DNA of 39,213 nucleotides from Ichthyobacteriaceae bacterium (GTDB lineage Bacteria; Bacteroidota; Bacteroidia; Flavobacteriales; JADGDT01): NCBI GenBank assembly GCA_023145615.1, contig JAGLDK010000041.1, positions 1 to 39,213 of the forward strand, read 5' to 3'. Shown piece by piece: positions 1 to 9,366 of this stretch (position 1 is its first letter; each line of letters starts with the position of its first letter). The notes under the pieces were generated by a model. It saw only the letters and a program-made list of their open reading frames with translations, ran no database searches and was not told where the DNA came from. The position numbers and the translations under genes were made by a program.

Positions 1-41
1 TTTAATTATCATAAAATAAAGAGTTAGTATATTAAAACTTA

Positions 42-80
42 AAATACCTGAACAATACTATTGTTCGGGTATTTGTTTTA
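42..80 (+). terminator. Rho-independent terminator-like hairpin (upstream gene lies outside the window)
   Basis: AATACCTGAACAAT / ATTGTTCGGGTATT stem (one G-U pair) followed by TTGTTTT. Confidence 0.6.
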
Positions 81-145
81 AAATTGATGCTTGTTGTAGT
101 TATAGAATCTTAAAATTCAACTAAAAAATAATCAATAAAAATAAT

Positions 146-1180
146 ATGGTACAAATTATAAGATATGTTTTAGGAATAATATTGATTATTTCGGGAATGA
201 TAAAACTTAACGATCCGTTGGGTTTTATGTATAAGTTAGAAGAATATTTTGAAGCAGATGTACTTAATATTCCGTTTATGATACCTTTAGCGGGGTACAA
301 TGGTTTTGTAGTTGCGTTGATTGAAGTTGTTTTAGGTGCTGCAATAATTTCGGGTTTTAAAACTGCTAAAGCTCTTGTTTTATCATTGTTGATGTTTGTG
401 TTTTTTGGTTTTCTAACTTTTTATTCGGCATATTTTAATAAGGTTACAGATTGTGGATGTTTTGGCGATGCAATACATTTTACACCTTGGCAATCGTTTA
501 CAAAAGATATGATACTGTTGTTAGCTACTGTTTTTTTATGGTTTGTTAAAGACTTTATTATTGAGTGGAAAAATAGTAAAGTTTTAGTTGTAGGAGTTGC
601 CATTTTTGGGTCTGTTTTGGCTTTGTATTCGGTAATAAATATACCTATTATTGATTTTCGTCCTTATAAAATTGGGGCGGATATTAACGCAGGTATGAAA
701 ATGCCAGAAGGTGCTGCAAGAGATGTTTTTAATGATATTTGGAAATATAAAGTTGATGGAGTAGTAGCAGATTACTCTACAAAAGATGAGCCTTGGAAAA
801 TTAAAGGAGCTGAGTTTGTTAGTAGAGAAACTATACTGATTTCGAAAGGTTACGAACCGCCAATTCATGATTTTGCATTAATTAAAGGAGATGAAGATTA
901 TACACAAAGCATTCTGGATTTAGACGATGTTTATATGGTGTTTTCGTTAGATGTTACTAAAATTGATGATATAAAAAACTTGAAAGAATTTATTGCTGAT
1001 AATAAAGCTATTTTAATTACTCCATCTGCAAACGAGGATGTGTTAAAGCTTAAGCAAAAAATGGTAATTGAATTTGATAGTTATTCAATTGATAATATTA
1101 CTTGTAAAACAGTAATACGTCATAATCCAGGAGTGTTGAGGTTGAAAAAAGGAGTGGTAGTTGAGAAGTTTATATTGTAA
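146..1180 (+). CDS. DoxX/MauE-like multi-pass membrane protein with C-terminal extracytoplasmic domain (BT_3928-like family)
   Basis: 344 aa ORF; N-terminal four-helix DoxX-like region with TDCGCFGD motif; hydrophilic C-terminal half. Confidence 0.75.
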   Translation: MVQIIRYVLGIILIISGMIKLNDPLGFMYKLEEYFEADVLNIPFMIPLAGYNGFVVALIEVVLGAAIISGFKTAKALVLSLLMFVFFGFLTFYSAYFNKVTDCGCFGDAIHFTPWQSFTKDMILLLATVFLWFVKDFIIEWKNSKVLVVGVAIFGSVLALYSVINIPIIDFRPYKIGADINAGMKMPEGAARDVFNDIWKYKVDGVVADYSTKDEPWKIKGAEFVSRETILISKGYEPPIHDFALIKGDEDYTQSILDLDDVYMVFSLDVTKIDDIKNLKEFIADNKAILITPSANEDVLKLKQKMVIEFDSYSIDNITCKTVIRHNPGVLRLKKGVVVEKFIL

Positions 1181-1283
1181 TATTATTAACTAATAAATAC
1201 ACTTTGTTAAGTGCCATAATATCAGTATTATAATAAATATTGAAATTGATATATGGTGGGTGCAGAAAATAAGTTAGTACATA

Positions 1284-1326
1284 AAAAAACAGGGTTTAAC
1301 TTTTTATAGTTAAACCCTGTTTTTTT
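1284..1326. terminator. Bidirectional terminator between convergent genes
   Basis: Perfect stem AAAAAACAGGGTTTAAC ... GTTAAACCCTGTTTTTT. Confidence 0.85.
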
Positions 1327-1354
1327 ATGATATAAAATTATATTAACTGATCTT

Positions 1355-2512
1355 TTAAAACGCCTCTCGTATTGTCATAAACATAGTAGGTTCTCCATCT
1401 CCCATACCAACATCAAGTCTGAAATTAAGTCTGTCTTTTTTTAATAGTCTGAATCTAAAACCTAAACCGTATAAATAAATAATATCTTCGAAATAGCTTT
1501 TGTCGAGTTTTTCGGCACTGTTTCCTAAACCTGTAAAAATAACAGTACCAAATCGTCCTGCAAATTGTCTTCGGTATTCTATTTGTGCTAAATAATTATG
1601 GTAATTAATATATTTGTTCGAATTGTTAATGCTTCTAAGTTGAGATTTACCTCCTAGTTTAGGCATTTTATAGAAAGGTACATTACCATTACTTATAGTC
1701 CATGTAGTTTGAAATGCAAGTATGTTTTTATCGGATACTATTTTTCTATAATGTCTTAAGTTTAGTTTTGTAACATAAAATTTATGATTTCCAAAATAGC
1801 TTCTAATACTTAAGTTAAATAAATTTCCTTTGGTTGGATAAATAACATCATCCCTTGTATCAACTCGGCTTTCAAGTCCTAAACCAACGTGCCAACCACC
1901 ATTGTAACCTTTTATTTTATTGGAAATTTCGAGGTTATCAATACCGTAATTTTTTACATGACCAATATCGTACGAAAGTCCCATATAGTATAAATCGCCT
2001 ATTGCTTTAAGTAAACCGCCAAAAACACCATAAGTATTTTGTTTCAGCTTAATTGTTTTTTCTGTTTGTTTTCCAATTCCGAAATAGAATGCAGGTACTT
2101 TATATGATATAACTCTCGATCCAATAAACCATTCGTTTTTGGTGTACATTAATAAGTCGGCATCAATAAGTAAATGTTTTTTTGTAGAATATGATAATGC
2201 CGGAATTATAGTGGTAGGGCGGTAGTATTTCGAGTTGCTATTTTGATTTCCATCGTTTAAAACAATTGAAGATAGAAATCCTAACGATAGCCCCGATTCG
2301 TTATTGTAATCCATAGTAGGAAAAGTTGTAATGGAATATTTTTCTTTTTCTATCGAAATATATCCCATTACACTTTCTATGAAAATATTAACTTTAGAAG
2401 TATCCGACGATTCTTTTAAGCTATTATTTTGTGCAGTTGTTTTATAATTAGCAACTAACAAAATTAGTAATATGTATAGTATCTTTTTGATAATAAAGTA
2501 ACTTTGGTTCAA
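1355..2512 (-). CDS. BamA/TamA-type outer-membrane surface antigen (D15-like beta-barrel)
   Basis: 385 aa with signal peptide, 'RDDVIYPTKGNLFNLSIRSYFG' and C-terminal barrel pattern ending in F. Confidence 0.7.
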   Translation of the reverse strand: MNQSYFIIKKILYILLILLVANYKTTAQNNSLKESSDTSKVNIFIESVMGYISIEKEKYSITTFPTMDYNNESGLSLGFLSSIVLNDGNQNSNSKYYRPTTIIPALSYSTKKHLLIDADLLMYTKNEWFIGSRVISYKVPAFYFGIGKQTEKTIKLKQNTYGVFGGLLKAIGDLYYMGLSYDIGHVKNYGIDNLEISNKIKGYNGGWHVGLGLESRVDTRDDVIYPTKGNLFNLSIRSYFGNHKFYVTKLNLRHYRKIVSDKNILAFQTTWTISNGNVPFYKMPKLGGKSQLRSINNSNKYINYHNYLAQIEYRRQFAGRFGTVIFTGLGNSAEKLDKSYFEDIIYLYGLGFRFRLLKKDRLNFRLDVGMGDGEPTMFMTIREAF

Positions 2513-2531
2513 ATTAAAGTTACGTAACTTA

Positions 2532-3446
2532 TTATTTAATAGGTATTTCTATTGTGTATTTTTTTCTTGATTTATTGTTTAGGTTGATTTCTCTTAACCA
2601 AGGATTGTACAATTTCAATTCTTTATAGTTTATTTTATGAGCTATTGCAAAATCAGCTAAATTAGAAACAGCAGTATCAACAACAACTTGTTTTGTTTTA
2701 CTACGTTTGTATAAATCTTTTTCTCTGAAATAAAAACCGTAGTCTTTAGGATTGTTCATTATATTTTTAACAGCAATTATTCTGTAAACATACCTTCCGG
2801 TTTCAGTGTTTAATAATAAATCGTAGTAGTTTGATACTTTCTGACGATCTAATTGACGTTGAACTCCACTTTTACCCATGTTGTACGATGCTGCAGCTAA
2901 TGTCCATGAACCAAATTTCTTTTTGGCTGATAATAAATAATCACAAGCAGCATAAGTAGATTTTACTACGTCGTATCTTTCGTCAACATTTTTATTAACC
3001 TCCATATTGTGCTCTTTTGCCGTTTTAGGCATAAGTTGCCAAAATCCTTTTGCACCAGCCGATGATGTTACATTTTCAAGTCCACTTTCTATTACTGCCA
3101 AGTATTTAAAATCATCAGGTACGCCTTTTTCTTTCAAAATAGGCTCAATAATAGGGAAGTATTTATTGGCTCTTTTAAAAAACAATAAACCTTGAGATTG
3201 CCAATATGTATTAACTAACATTTCTTTATCTAAACGCTCTCTAACATCGTTTTTTTCAAGAGGCACAAGTTCATTTACAAATTTTGCTTTTTCGGGTAAA
3301 TTTAATGCAAAAACTCTGTAATTATTATTGAATCTTTTTTGGAAAGAATCATCGCTTTCTCCTGTATTAGAATCCGAAAACACAAGAGTGTTTATTGCAA
3401 TTACAGCAAGTGTTAGTATTGATGCTATGCTTAACGTTTTTTTCAT
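2532..3446 (-). CDS. Lytic murein transglycosylase (SLT domain, MltD-like)
   Basis: 'VIESGLENVTSSAGAKGFWQLMPKTAKEHNM...DERYDVVKSTYAACDYL...AAASYNMG' SLT signature with catalytic Glu. Confidence 0.88.
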   Translation of the reverse strand: MKKTLSIASILTLAVIAINTLVFSDSNTGESDDSFQKRFNNNYRVFALNLPEKAKFVNELVPLEKNDVRERLDKEMLVNTYWQSQGLLFFKRANKYFPIIEPILKEKGVPDDFKYLAVIESGLENVTSSAGAKGFWQLMPKTAKEHNMEVNKNVDERYDVVKSTYAACDYLLSAKKKFGSWTLAAASYNMGKSGVQRQLDRQKVSNYYDLLLNTETGRYVYRIIAVKNIMNNPKDYGFYFREKDLYKRSKTKQVVVDTAVSNLADFAIAHKINYKELKLYNPWLREINLNNKSRKKYTIEIPIK

Positions 3447-3521
3447 GTAACTTATTATTTATATAATACAAATAGAACTATTTATAAATATAATATTGAA
3501 TTTAAATGACGAACTGAATCA

Positions 3522-4088
3522 TTAATTATTATTTACACAAAATTCCGTTTCATAATCTTTAAACGATATCCCTTCTTGGTCTTTTTCCGATATTATTAGT
3601 TCAATGTTTTCGGGTAAACTCCAATTAAGATTCAAATCTTCATCGTCCCATTTAATACATCTTTCCGATTCTTTATTGTAGATGTTTGTTACTTTATACG
3701 AAAAAATAGTGTCGTCTTCTAATGTTAAGAATCCATGAGCAAAACCAGGTGGAACCCAAAATAATCGTTTATTAACTTCAGTTAAAAGTACCTTATGATA
3801 TCTGCCATAAGTAGGAGAGTTTTTTCTTAAATCAACAGCAACATCAATTACTGCACCTTTTATAACTCTTACAAGTTTGCCTTGTGCAAAAGGTGGTGCC
3901 TGAAAGTGTAAACCTCTTAAAACACCTTCTTGAGATAGTGATTGATTATCTTGTATAAAGTTAAAATCAACACCGTTTTCTATAAAAGTTTTTTTGTTAT
4001 AACTTTCGTAAAAATAACCTCTTTCGTCCTCAAAAACTTTAGGGGTAATTTCTAATAAACCTTCTATTTCGGTAGTTTCTATTTTCAT
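3522..4088 (-). CDS. rfbC: dTDP-4-dehydrorhamnose 3,5-epimerase
   Basis: 188 aa; 'DERGYFYESYN', 'FIQDNQSLSQEGVLRGLHFQ', 'VPPGFAHGFLTLEDD' family motifs. Confidence 0.93.
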   Translation of the reverse strand: MKIETTEIEGLLEITPKVFEDERGYFYESYNKKTFIENGVDFNFIQDNQSLSQEGVLRGLHFQAPPFAQGKLVRVIKGAVIDVAVDLRKNSPTYGRYHKVLLTEVNKRLFWVPPGFAHGFLTLEDDTIFSYKVTNIYNKESERCIKWDDEDLNLNWSLPENIELIISEKDQEGISFKDYETEFCVNNN

Positions 4089-4091
4089 TAA

Positions 4092-4739
4092 TTAAGAATT
4101 TAAATAAGTAATTATGTGTTTTTCTATTTCTTTTGCCTTTGTTAAAATCATTAAATGCGAACCATTTTTAATTTCAATTGCATTATTAATGTTTTTAAAA
4201 GGAAATACTTTGTCTTTGTTTCCGTGTATATGAAGAATGTTTGACTGTGATGTATTTCTACGCCAATTTACAACATTATTAATGCTCCACTTTAAATAAT
4301 ACTCATTTCTGATGGTTAAAATTTCATCAATTAATTTAATTATTTTGATGTTTTTTGTTCCAAACAATATTCTTGCAAATGTTTTAGAATCCTTTATTAA
4401 GCTAATAGGTAATAAATTATGTAGTTTTAAAATAAATGATGCTTTGTAGAGTAGTGGTAATTCGGAACGTTTTTTTACCGACGAAACTATTATTAATTTT
4501 TTAACATCAATTTGTTTAGCAATTTCCTGAACAATTATTCCACCAAACGACAAACCCAATAAATTAACATCGTGTGATGTATTAATTGAGCTTGCCATTC
4601 TTTTAGAATAATTTGTAAGAGTTTCGTTTTTGGTTGGAATTAACCACTGTATATAATGAACTTTATAACTGCCGAAGTCTAATTTTTTAAAGGCTTTTTC
4701 GTTGGCAGTAAGTCCACTTATAACATAAATATGTTTCAA
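4092..4739 (-). CDS. Alpha/beta hydrolase family protein
   Basis: 'LLGLSFGGIIVQEIA' nucleophile elbow GLSFGG; 'HIHGNKDKVFPF' and C-terminal 'GSHLMI' consistent with catalytic Asp/His. Confidence 0.75.
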   Translation of the reverse strand: MKHIYVISGLTANEKAFKKLDFGSYKVHYIQWLIPTKNETLTNYSKRMASSINTSHDVNLLGLSFGGIIVQEIAKQIDVKKLIIVSSVKKRSELPLLYKASFILKLHNLLPISLIKDSKTFARILFGTKNIKIIKLIDEILTIRNEYYLKWSINNVVNWRRNTSQSNILHIHGNKDKVFPFKNINNAIEIKNGSHLMILTKAKEIEKHIITYLNS

Positions 4740-4743
4740 ATTA

Positions 4744-5577
4744 TTAATCTAAATTAGTATCGTTTTTATTGAATTCATCAAAAACTATTTGTGCAAAATC
4801 GTTATATATATTACTACTAGTAGCAATTATTTCTTTGCCAAAAAGCCAATCGTTTTCTCCTTTATAATCGCTTACCTTTCCGCCGGCTTGTTCCACAATA
4901 AAAGCACCTGCGGCAACATCCCACGGACTTAATCCATACTCGTAAAAGGCATCGAATCTACCACAAGCAACGTAAACCAAATCTGTTGCGGCAGTACCTA
5001 ATCGGCGCATACCTCTGGTTTTTTGAGTGTAAGTAATTAGTGTGTTATAAAAAGCTTCGTTTCGGCTGAAATCGTAATACGGAAACCCGGTTGCAATTAA
5101 AGTATCTTTAAGTTCTGATGTGGTTTTTACATGTATTTCTTTTTTATTTAAATATGCTTTGTTGTTTCCATAGGCATAAAAACACTCATTCATTCCTACT
5201 TCTAAAACAACTCCCAAAACTATTTTATCATTCTTTTTAAGTGCAATTGAAACCGCATAAGTTGGTAATCCGTGTATGTAATTTGTAGTGCCATCAAGCG
5301 GATCAATTATCCAATTATATGTTTCTCCTATTTTTGTTGATGTACCTTCTTCTGCAATAAAACCGGCTTCGGGTAAGTATTTCAATAAATCATCAACAAT
5401 CATTTTTTCGGCAGTTTTATCAACATACGAAACTAAAGAGTTAATACTTTTTTCTTCAACCTTAGATTCAGAAAAACCTTCTTGTTCCTTTTTCATAAAA
5501 GCACCTGCTTTTTTAGCAGTTTCAATTACTTTAACGCATAGTTCTTTATAATCCATCATATTTTGTTTAACATACAA
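4744..5577 (-). CDS. suhB: Inositol monophosphatase family protein
   Basis: 'FIAEEGTS', 'WIIDPLDGTTNYIHGLPTYAVSIAL', 'GLSPWDVAAGAFIVEQAGG' IMPase signatures. Confidence 0.9.
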   Translation of the reverse strand: MYVKQNMMDYKELCVKVIETAKKAGAFMKKEQEGFSESKVEEKSINSLVSYVDKTAEKMIVDDLLKYLPEAGFIAEEGTSTKIGETYNWIIDPLDGTTNYIHGLPTYAVSIALKKNDKIVLGVVLEVGMNECFYAYGNNKAYLNKKEIHVKTTSELKDTLIATGFPYYDFSRNEAFYNTLITYTQKTRGMRRLGTAATDLVYVACGRFDAFYEYGLSPWDVAAGAFIVEQAGGKVSDYKGENDWLFGKEIIATSSNIYNDFAQIVFDEFNKNDTNLD

Positions 5578-5719
5578 GTTACTTACAAAGATTGAGTAAA
5601 CGAAATTTTTAAAATTGGTTTTGAGGAATATATTTTTATTTATCTAAGTTTTTTTTTAAAAATAGGATAAACGAAACAGTAATGTCGACTCTGATTAATT
5701 AACAATTAACCATTATTTA

Positions 5720-7440
5720 TTACACCAACTCAAGTCCTAATTTATGAACCATAAGTTCTAAGTTGATATTCTTTTTTACCATGTGGTTGTATTTTTCTCG
5801 GCTTGTAAAAATCAATTTAATATCTTCTTGTTTGGTAATAATAGCATTTAGTTGAATTGAAAAATTATTTAAACCTTTTCTGATATATTGCATTAGCTGG
5901 GTGCTTTCGGTTTCGAATTGCATTGCTATTGCTTGATTTGGTACTTCACAGTAAATAGTGTTATTTTCAAGTTTAGGTTGGTTCGATGTCATTGCCGAAT
6001 GAATAAGTTTATTACCTTGAGATTGTAATAAAATAGCGTAGTTATTCCATAATTCCAACATTTGTTGGAAATTGAAATTGTCTTTTGGAAGATTGTTAAT
6101 ATCAATAATATCCTCTTTTTTTACAGCTTTTTCTTCCATATGTATATTTATGGAAGACGTTGATCTTCTGCTTTTACTTTTTAAAGGCACCGTACTTCTG
6201 GTAGCTTTTAATGTTTCTTTTTCGGGTTGTTTACTGTAATTTGCCTCAGGTTGTGGTGTTTCAGTAGTTTCAGCTTGGTTATTGTTTACTGAACGAGGCT
6301 TTTTTTCAGGTGCAATAGGTTGTAAAGTTGGTGCTTTTATGTAACGTCGTTTATTTTTTTTTTAACCCCGTTTTCAGAGGTAATAGATGCAAGTTGCATT
6401 AATGCAATTTCAACTGTTAGCCGTTGATTTTTACTTGTTTTAAAACTCATATCGCACTCGTTAGTAATATCAAGTGCAATAAAAATTACATCCTGATTTA
6501 GTTTTTTCGATTGCTCAAGATATTTATCTTTTACACCTTGTGCCACTTCAAGTAACTGAATTGTTGTTTCATCTTTCGAAACTAATAAATCTCTGAAATG
6601 TGCCGACAATCCTGAAATGAAATTGTGTAAATCGAAACCTTTATTAAGTATTTCGTTCAATAAATTTAATAATCCTGGAATATTATTTTCAAGAATATAA
6701 TTTGTTGATTTAAAATAGTAGTCGTAATCTAAAATATTAAGATTATCAACAACATCTTTAACTGTAATTTTGTTGTTCGAGAAAGTAGCAATTCTATCAA
6801 AAATAGAAAGTCCATCACGCATTGCACCATCAGCTTTCTGACCTATAATATGCAGTGCATCATCTTCGGCATCAATACCTTCGTTTTTTGCAATTTTAGC
6901 AAGCTGATTTTTTACATCGTCAACTCCAATACGTTTAAAATCGTAAACCTGACAACGAGATAATATAGTAGGAATTATTTTGTGTTTTTCGGTAGTTGCA
7001 AGTATAAAAATTGCGTGTGCAGGTGGCTCTTCTAAAGTTTTTAAAAAGGCATTAAATGCTTGAGTTGAAAGCATATGAACCTCATCAATAATATATACTT
7101 TATAGTTTCCGGTTTGTGGTGGTACTCTAACCTGTTCGGTAAGATTTCTGATGTCATCAACCGAGTTATTAGACGCGGCATCTAATTCAAAAATATTGAA
7201 GGCAAAATCTCTATCAGTATCTTCATCGGAACTTTCAAGAGAACTTTCGTTTATTTTTTTTGCTAAAATTCGGGCACAAGTAGTTTTTCCAACTCCACGC
7301 GGACCAGTAAATAACAAAGCCTGTGCCAAATGATTTGTGCTAATAGCATGCTCTAAAGTATCGGTAATTGCTTTCTGACCAATAACATCTTCAAATTCTA
7401 TTGGGCGGTATTTTCTGGCAGATACTACAAAGTTTTCCAT
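5720..7440 (-). CDS. dnaX: DNA polymerase III subunits gamma/tau. Zero-frame product (6337-7440, 367 aa) is gamma-like; -1 frame after the A10 tract at 6354-6363 extends it to tau (ends 5720)
   Basis: 'GPRGVGKTTCARILAKKIN', 'ELDAASNNSVDDIRNLTEQVRVPPQTGNYKVYIIDEVHMLS'; downstream ORF is open in the -1 frame from the A-tract through GTG 6190 to 5720. Confidence 0.88.
6354..6363 (-). promoter_or_regulatory. Candidate dnaX slippage / -1 frameshift site (A10 on the coding strand)
   Basis: Coding strand GGGGTT AAAAAAAAAA TAAACGACG; gamma frame stops 5 codons after the tract, -1 frame is open for >200 codons. Confidence 0.75.
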
Positions 7441-7681
7441 GAGGATTAATTTTTGTTATTCCATACAAAGATAAGGTACAATTATTAATTATCAATGTTT
7501 ATGCTAATTAATACGTAGGGCTGTGCTACAAATTGTAGTTTATTATTTTTCTTTTTATTTGCATTTATAGAGCATTAAATTGGTGCTAAAAAATTAACCA
7601 TTACCTATGTACAAAACACATCTGTTTTAAAGGTTTATAATTTAGTTTGATACACAATTGGTATTGTAGGGTAATGCGTTA

Positions 7682-7689
7682 TATATTTG
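7682..7689 (+). promoter_or_regulatory. Bacteroidetes-type -7 box TATATTTG upstream of the ABC ATPase gene
   Basis: TATATTTG matches TAnnTTTG; a TTG lies roughly 20 nt upstream. Confidence 0.4.
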
Positions 7690-7715
7690 TACAAAATTAA
7701 GCAAAGCTATTGGAG

Positions 7716-8381
7716 ATGATTAAAGCAGAAAATATTAATAAATACTATGGCGATTTACATGTACTTAAAAATGTAAGTGTAGATATTAAAGAAGGAGAAA
7801 TAGTATCGGTGGTTGGAAAATCGGGTGCAGGAAAAACTACTTTATTGCAGATTTTAGGTACGCTTGATGTGCTTGATAAATCGAAGGATACATCGTTAAT
7901 TATAAATGGAGAAAAAATTGATGGGTTAGGGGATAAGGCTTTGTCTAAATTCAGAAATAAAAACATTGGATTTATATTTCAGTTTCATCAATTATTACCT
8001 GAGTTTACTGCTTTCGAAAATGTTTGTATTCCGGGATATATTGCTCGTAATAAAGATATAGATGTTCAGAAAAGAGCTAAGGAATTATTAGAGTTTTTAA
8101 ATTTAGGACACCGATTAAATCATAAACCAAACGAATTATCAGGTGGAGAGCAACAAAGAGTTTCTGTAGCTCGTGCGTTAATTAATAATCCGTCGGTAGT
8201 TTTTGCCGATGAGCCATCTGGAAATTTAGATTCTCAACATGCCGATGAATTACACAAATTGTTTTTTCAGTTAAGAGACGAATTTGGACAAACTTTTGTT
8301 ATTGTAACTCATAATAAAGAATTAGCAGATATGGCTGATAGAAAACTTGTTATGCAAGATGGGAAAATAATAAGTCAGTAA
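7716..8381 (+). CDS. ABC transporter ATP-binding protein (LolD/MacB-type). ATG at 7716 preferred over TTG 7710
   Basis: Walker A 'GKSGAGKTT', signature '[15 protein letters not shown]', Walker B '[12 protein letters not shown]', '[18 protein letters not shown]'. Confidence 0.9.
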   Translation: MIKAENINKYYGDLHVLKNVSVDIKEGEIVSVVGKSGAGKTTLLQILGTLDVLDKSKDTSLIINGEKIDGLGDKALSKFRNKNIGFIFQFHQLLPEFTAFENVCIPGYIARNKDIDVQKRAKELLEFLNLGHRLNHKPNELSGGEQQRVSVARALINNPSVVFADEPSGNLDSQHADELHKLFFQLRDEFGQTFVIVTHNKELADMADRKLVMQDGKIISQ

Positions 8382-8390
8382 ATAGTTCAA

Positions 8391-8514
8391 TACTCTGTTA
8401 AATTGTCAATTTAATACTCTAAAATCAGTAATATAAAATAGTTATAGATTTTTTTATGCTTGAATTTACTAATGTACAGTGTTTTACGTCAGAAGTAACG
8501 GGCTATTATAGTTG
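8391..8514. repeat. Dispersed intergenic repeat, copy A
   Basis: ACTCTGTTAAATTGTCAATTTAATACTCTAAAATCAGTAATATAAAATAGTTATAG...GTAACGGGCTATTATA; resembles the elements at 12211, 19591 and 32742. Confidence 0.65.
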
Positions 8515-8671
8515 TTAATATACCAAATACGTAGCATTATTATTGTTGCAGTAAAACATAGTCAACCAAACTTGTTTTAACTATGCACAAATAATTAAGT
8601 ATTTAAATATTCGTAATTATAAAAAATATCATCAAAATAAAATTAAAAACAACAACAATAAATTATAGTAG

Positions 8672-9142
8672 ATGAATAAATTATACGATAAAAAGTTTCG
8701 TAAAATAATGCAAGTTAATTACGACTATACAAGTATGAGTGCTAACAGAATTGAGGAAATTAGAAACTTTGCTCGTGGTGCCGATTTTAAAAGTATAGGT
8801 ATAGCGTATTGTATTACTTTTTCTCATGAAGCTGAGGTGTTGAAAAATTATTTATCAAAAGATTTTAATGTTCATTTGGTGCATTGCAAATATGGTAGAA
8901 TCCCGGTTAAAGATATAATTGGAGGTACTGCCCGAAGAGTTAGTTGTAATCCTGCTGGACAAGCCGAATTTTTAAATGATAAAGATACCGAATTAAATAT
9001 TTCGATGGGTTTATGTGTTGGTCATGATATGATTTTTAGTAAAGTATCGGAAGGTTTGGTTACTAATCTTTTTGATAAAGATTTTACAAATAATAACAAT
9101 ATTGAAACTGCTATAAACGAAGTGGAAAGAGAATTGTATTAG
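8672..9142 (+). CDS. DUF1847-family protein, short form
   Basis: 'SANRIEEIRNFARGADFKSIGIAYCITFSHEAEVLKNYL...VSCNPAGQAEFLNDKDTELNISMGLCVGHDMIF'. Confidence 0.75.
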   Translation: MNKLYDKKFRKIMQVNYDYTSMSANRIEEIRNFARGADFKSIGIAYCITFSHEAEVLKNYLSKDFNVHLVHCKYGRIPVKDIIGGTARRVSCNPAGQAEFLNDKDTELNISMGLCVGHDMIFSKVSEGLVTNLFDKDFTNNNNIETAINEVERELY

Positions 9143-9199
9143 TTTTTTTGTGCAGTTGCTAAATAGTTATTGTGCTTTATTAGTTGAAAAGAAGAAAGT

Positions 9200-9252
9200 A
9201 AAAACACCTATAAATAAAATTATTGATGATAGTTTTATTTATAGGTGTTTTT
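9200..9252. terminator. Rho-independent terminator-like hairpin after the DUF1847 gene
   Basis: AAAACACCTATAAATAAAAT ... AGTTTTATTTATAGGTGTTTTTA. Confidence 0.8.
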
Positions 9253-9366
9253 ATTTACAATAATATTTTGTGTAAATGTTTGAGTATTTGAGTAATCATT
9301 AAGTTAAAATTTTATTGCTTGAATCTTTATTACTAAATTTGTTAATTGATTTTTTCGAAAATAATT

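Noticed and set aside
421-868. Minus-strand ORFs 421-603 and 584-868
   Set aside because: Antisense to the DoxX-like gene, low-complexity translations with no family features.
3522-4088. rfbC as part of an O-antigen/rhamnose cluster
   Set aside because: No rfbA/B/D or glycosyltransferases are adjacent; treated as an isolated gene.
5720-6190. Independent 156-aa gene starting at GTG 6190
   Set aside because: The frame is open well upstream to the A10 tract and the sequence fits the tau C-terminal part of dnaX, so it is treated as dnaX.
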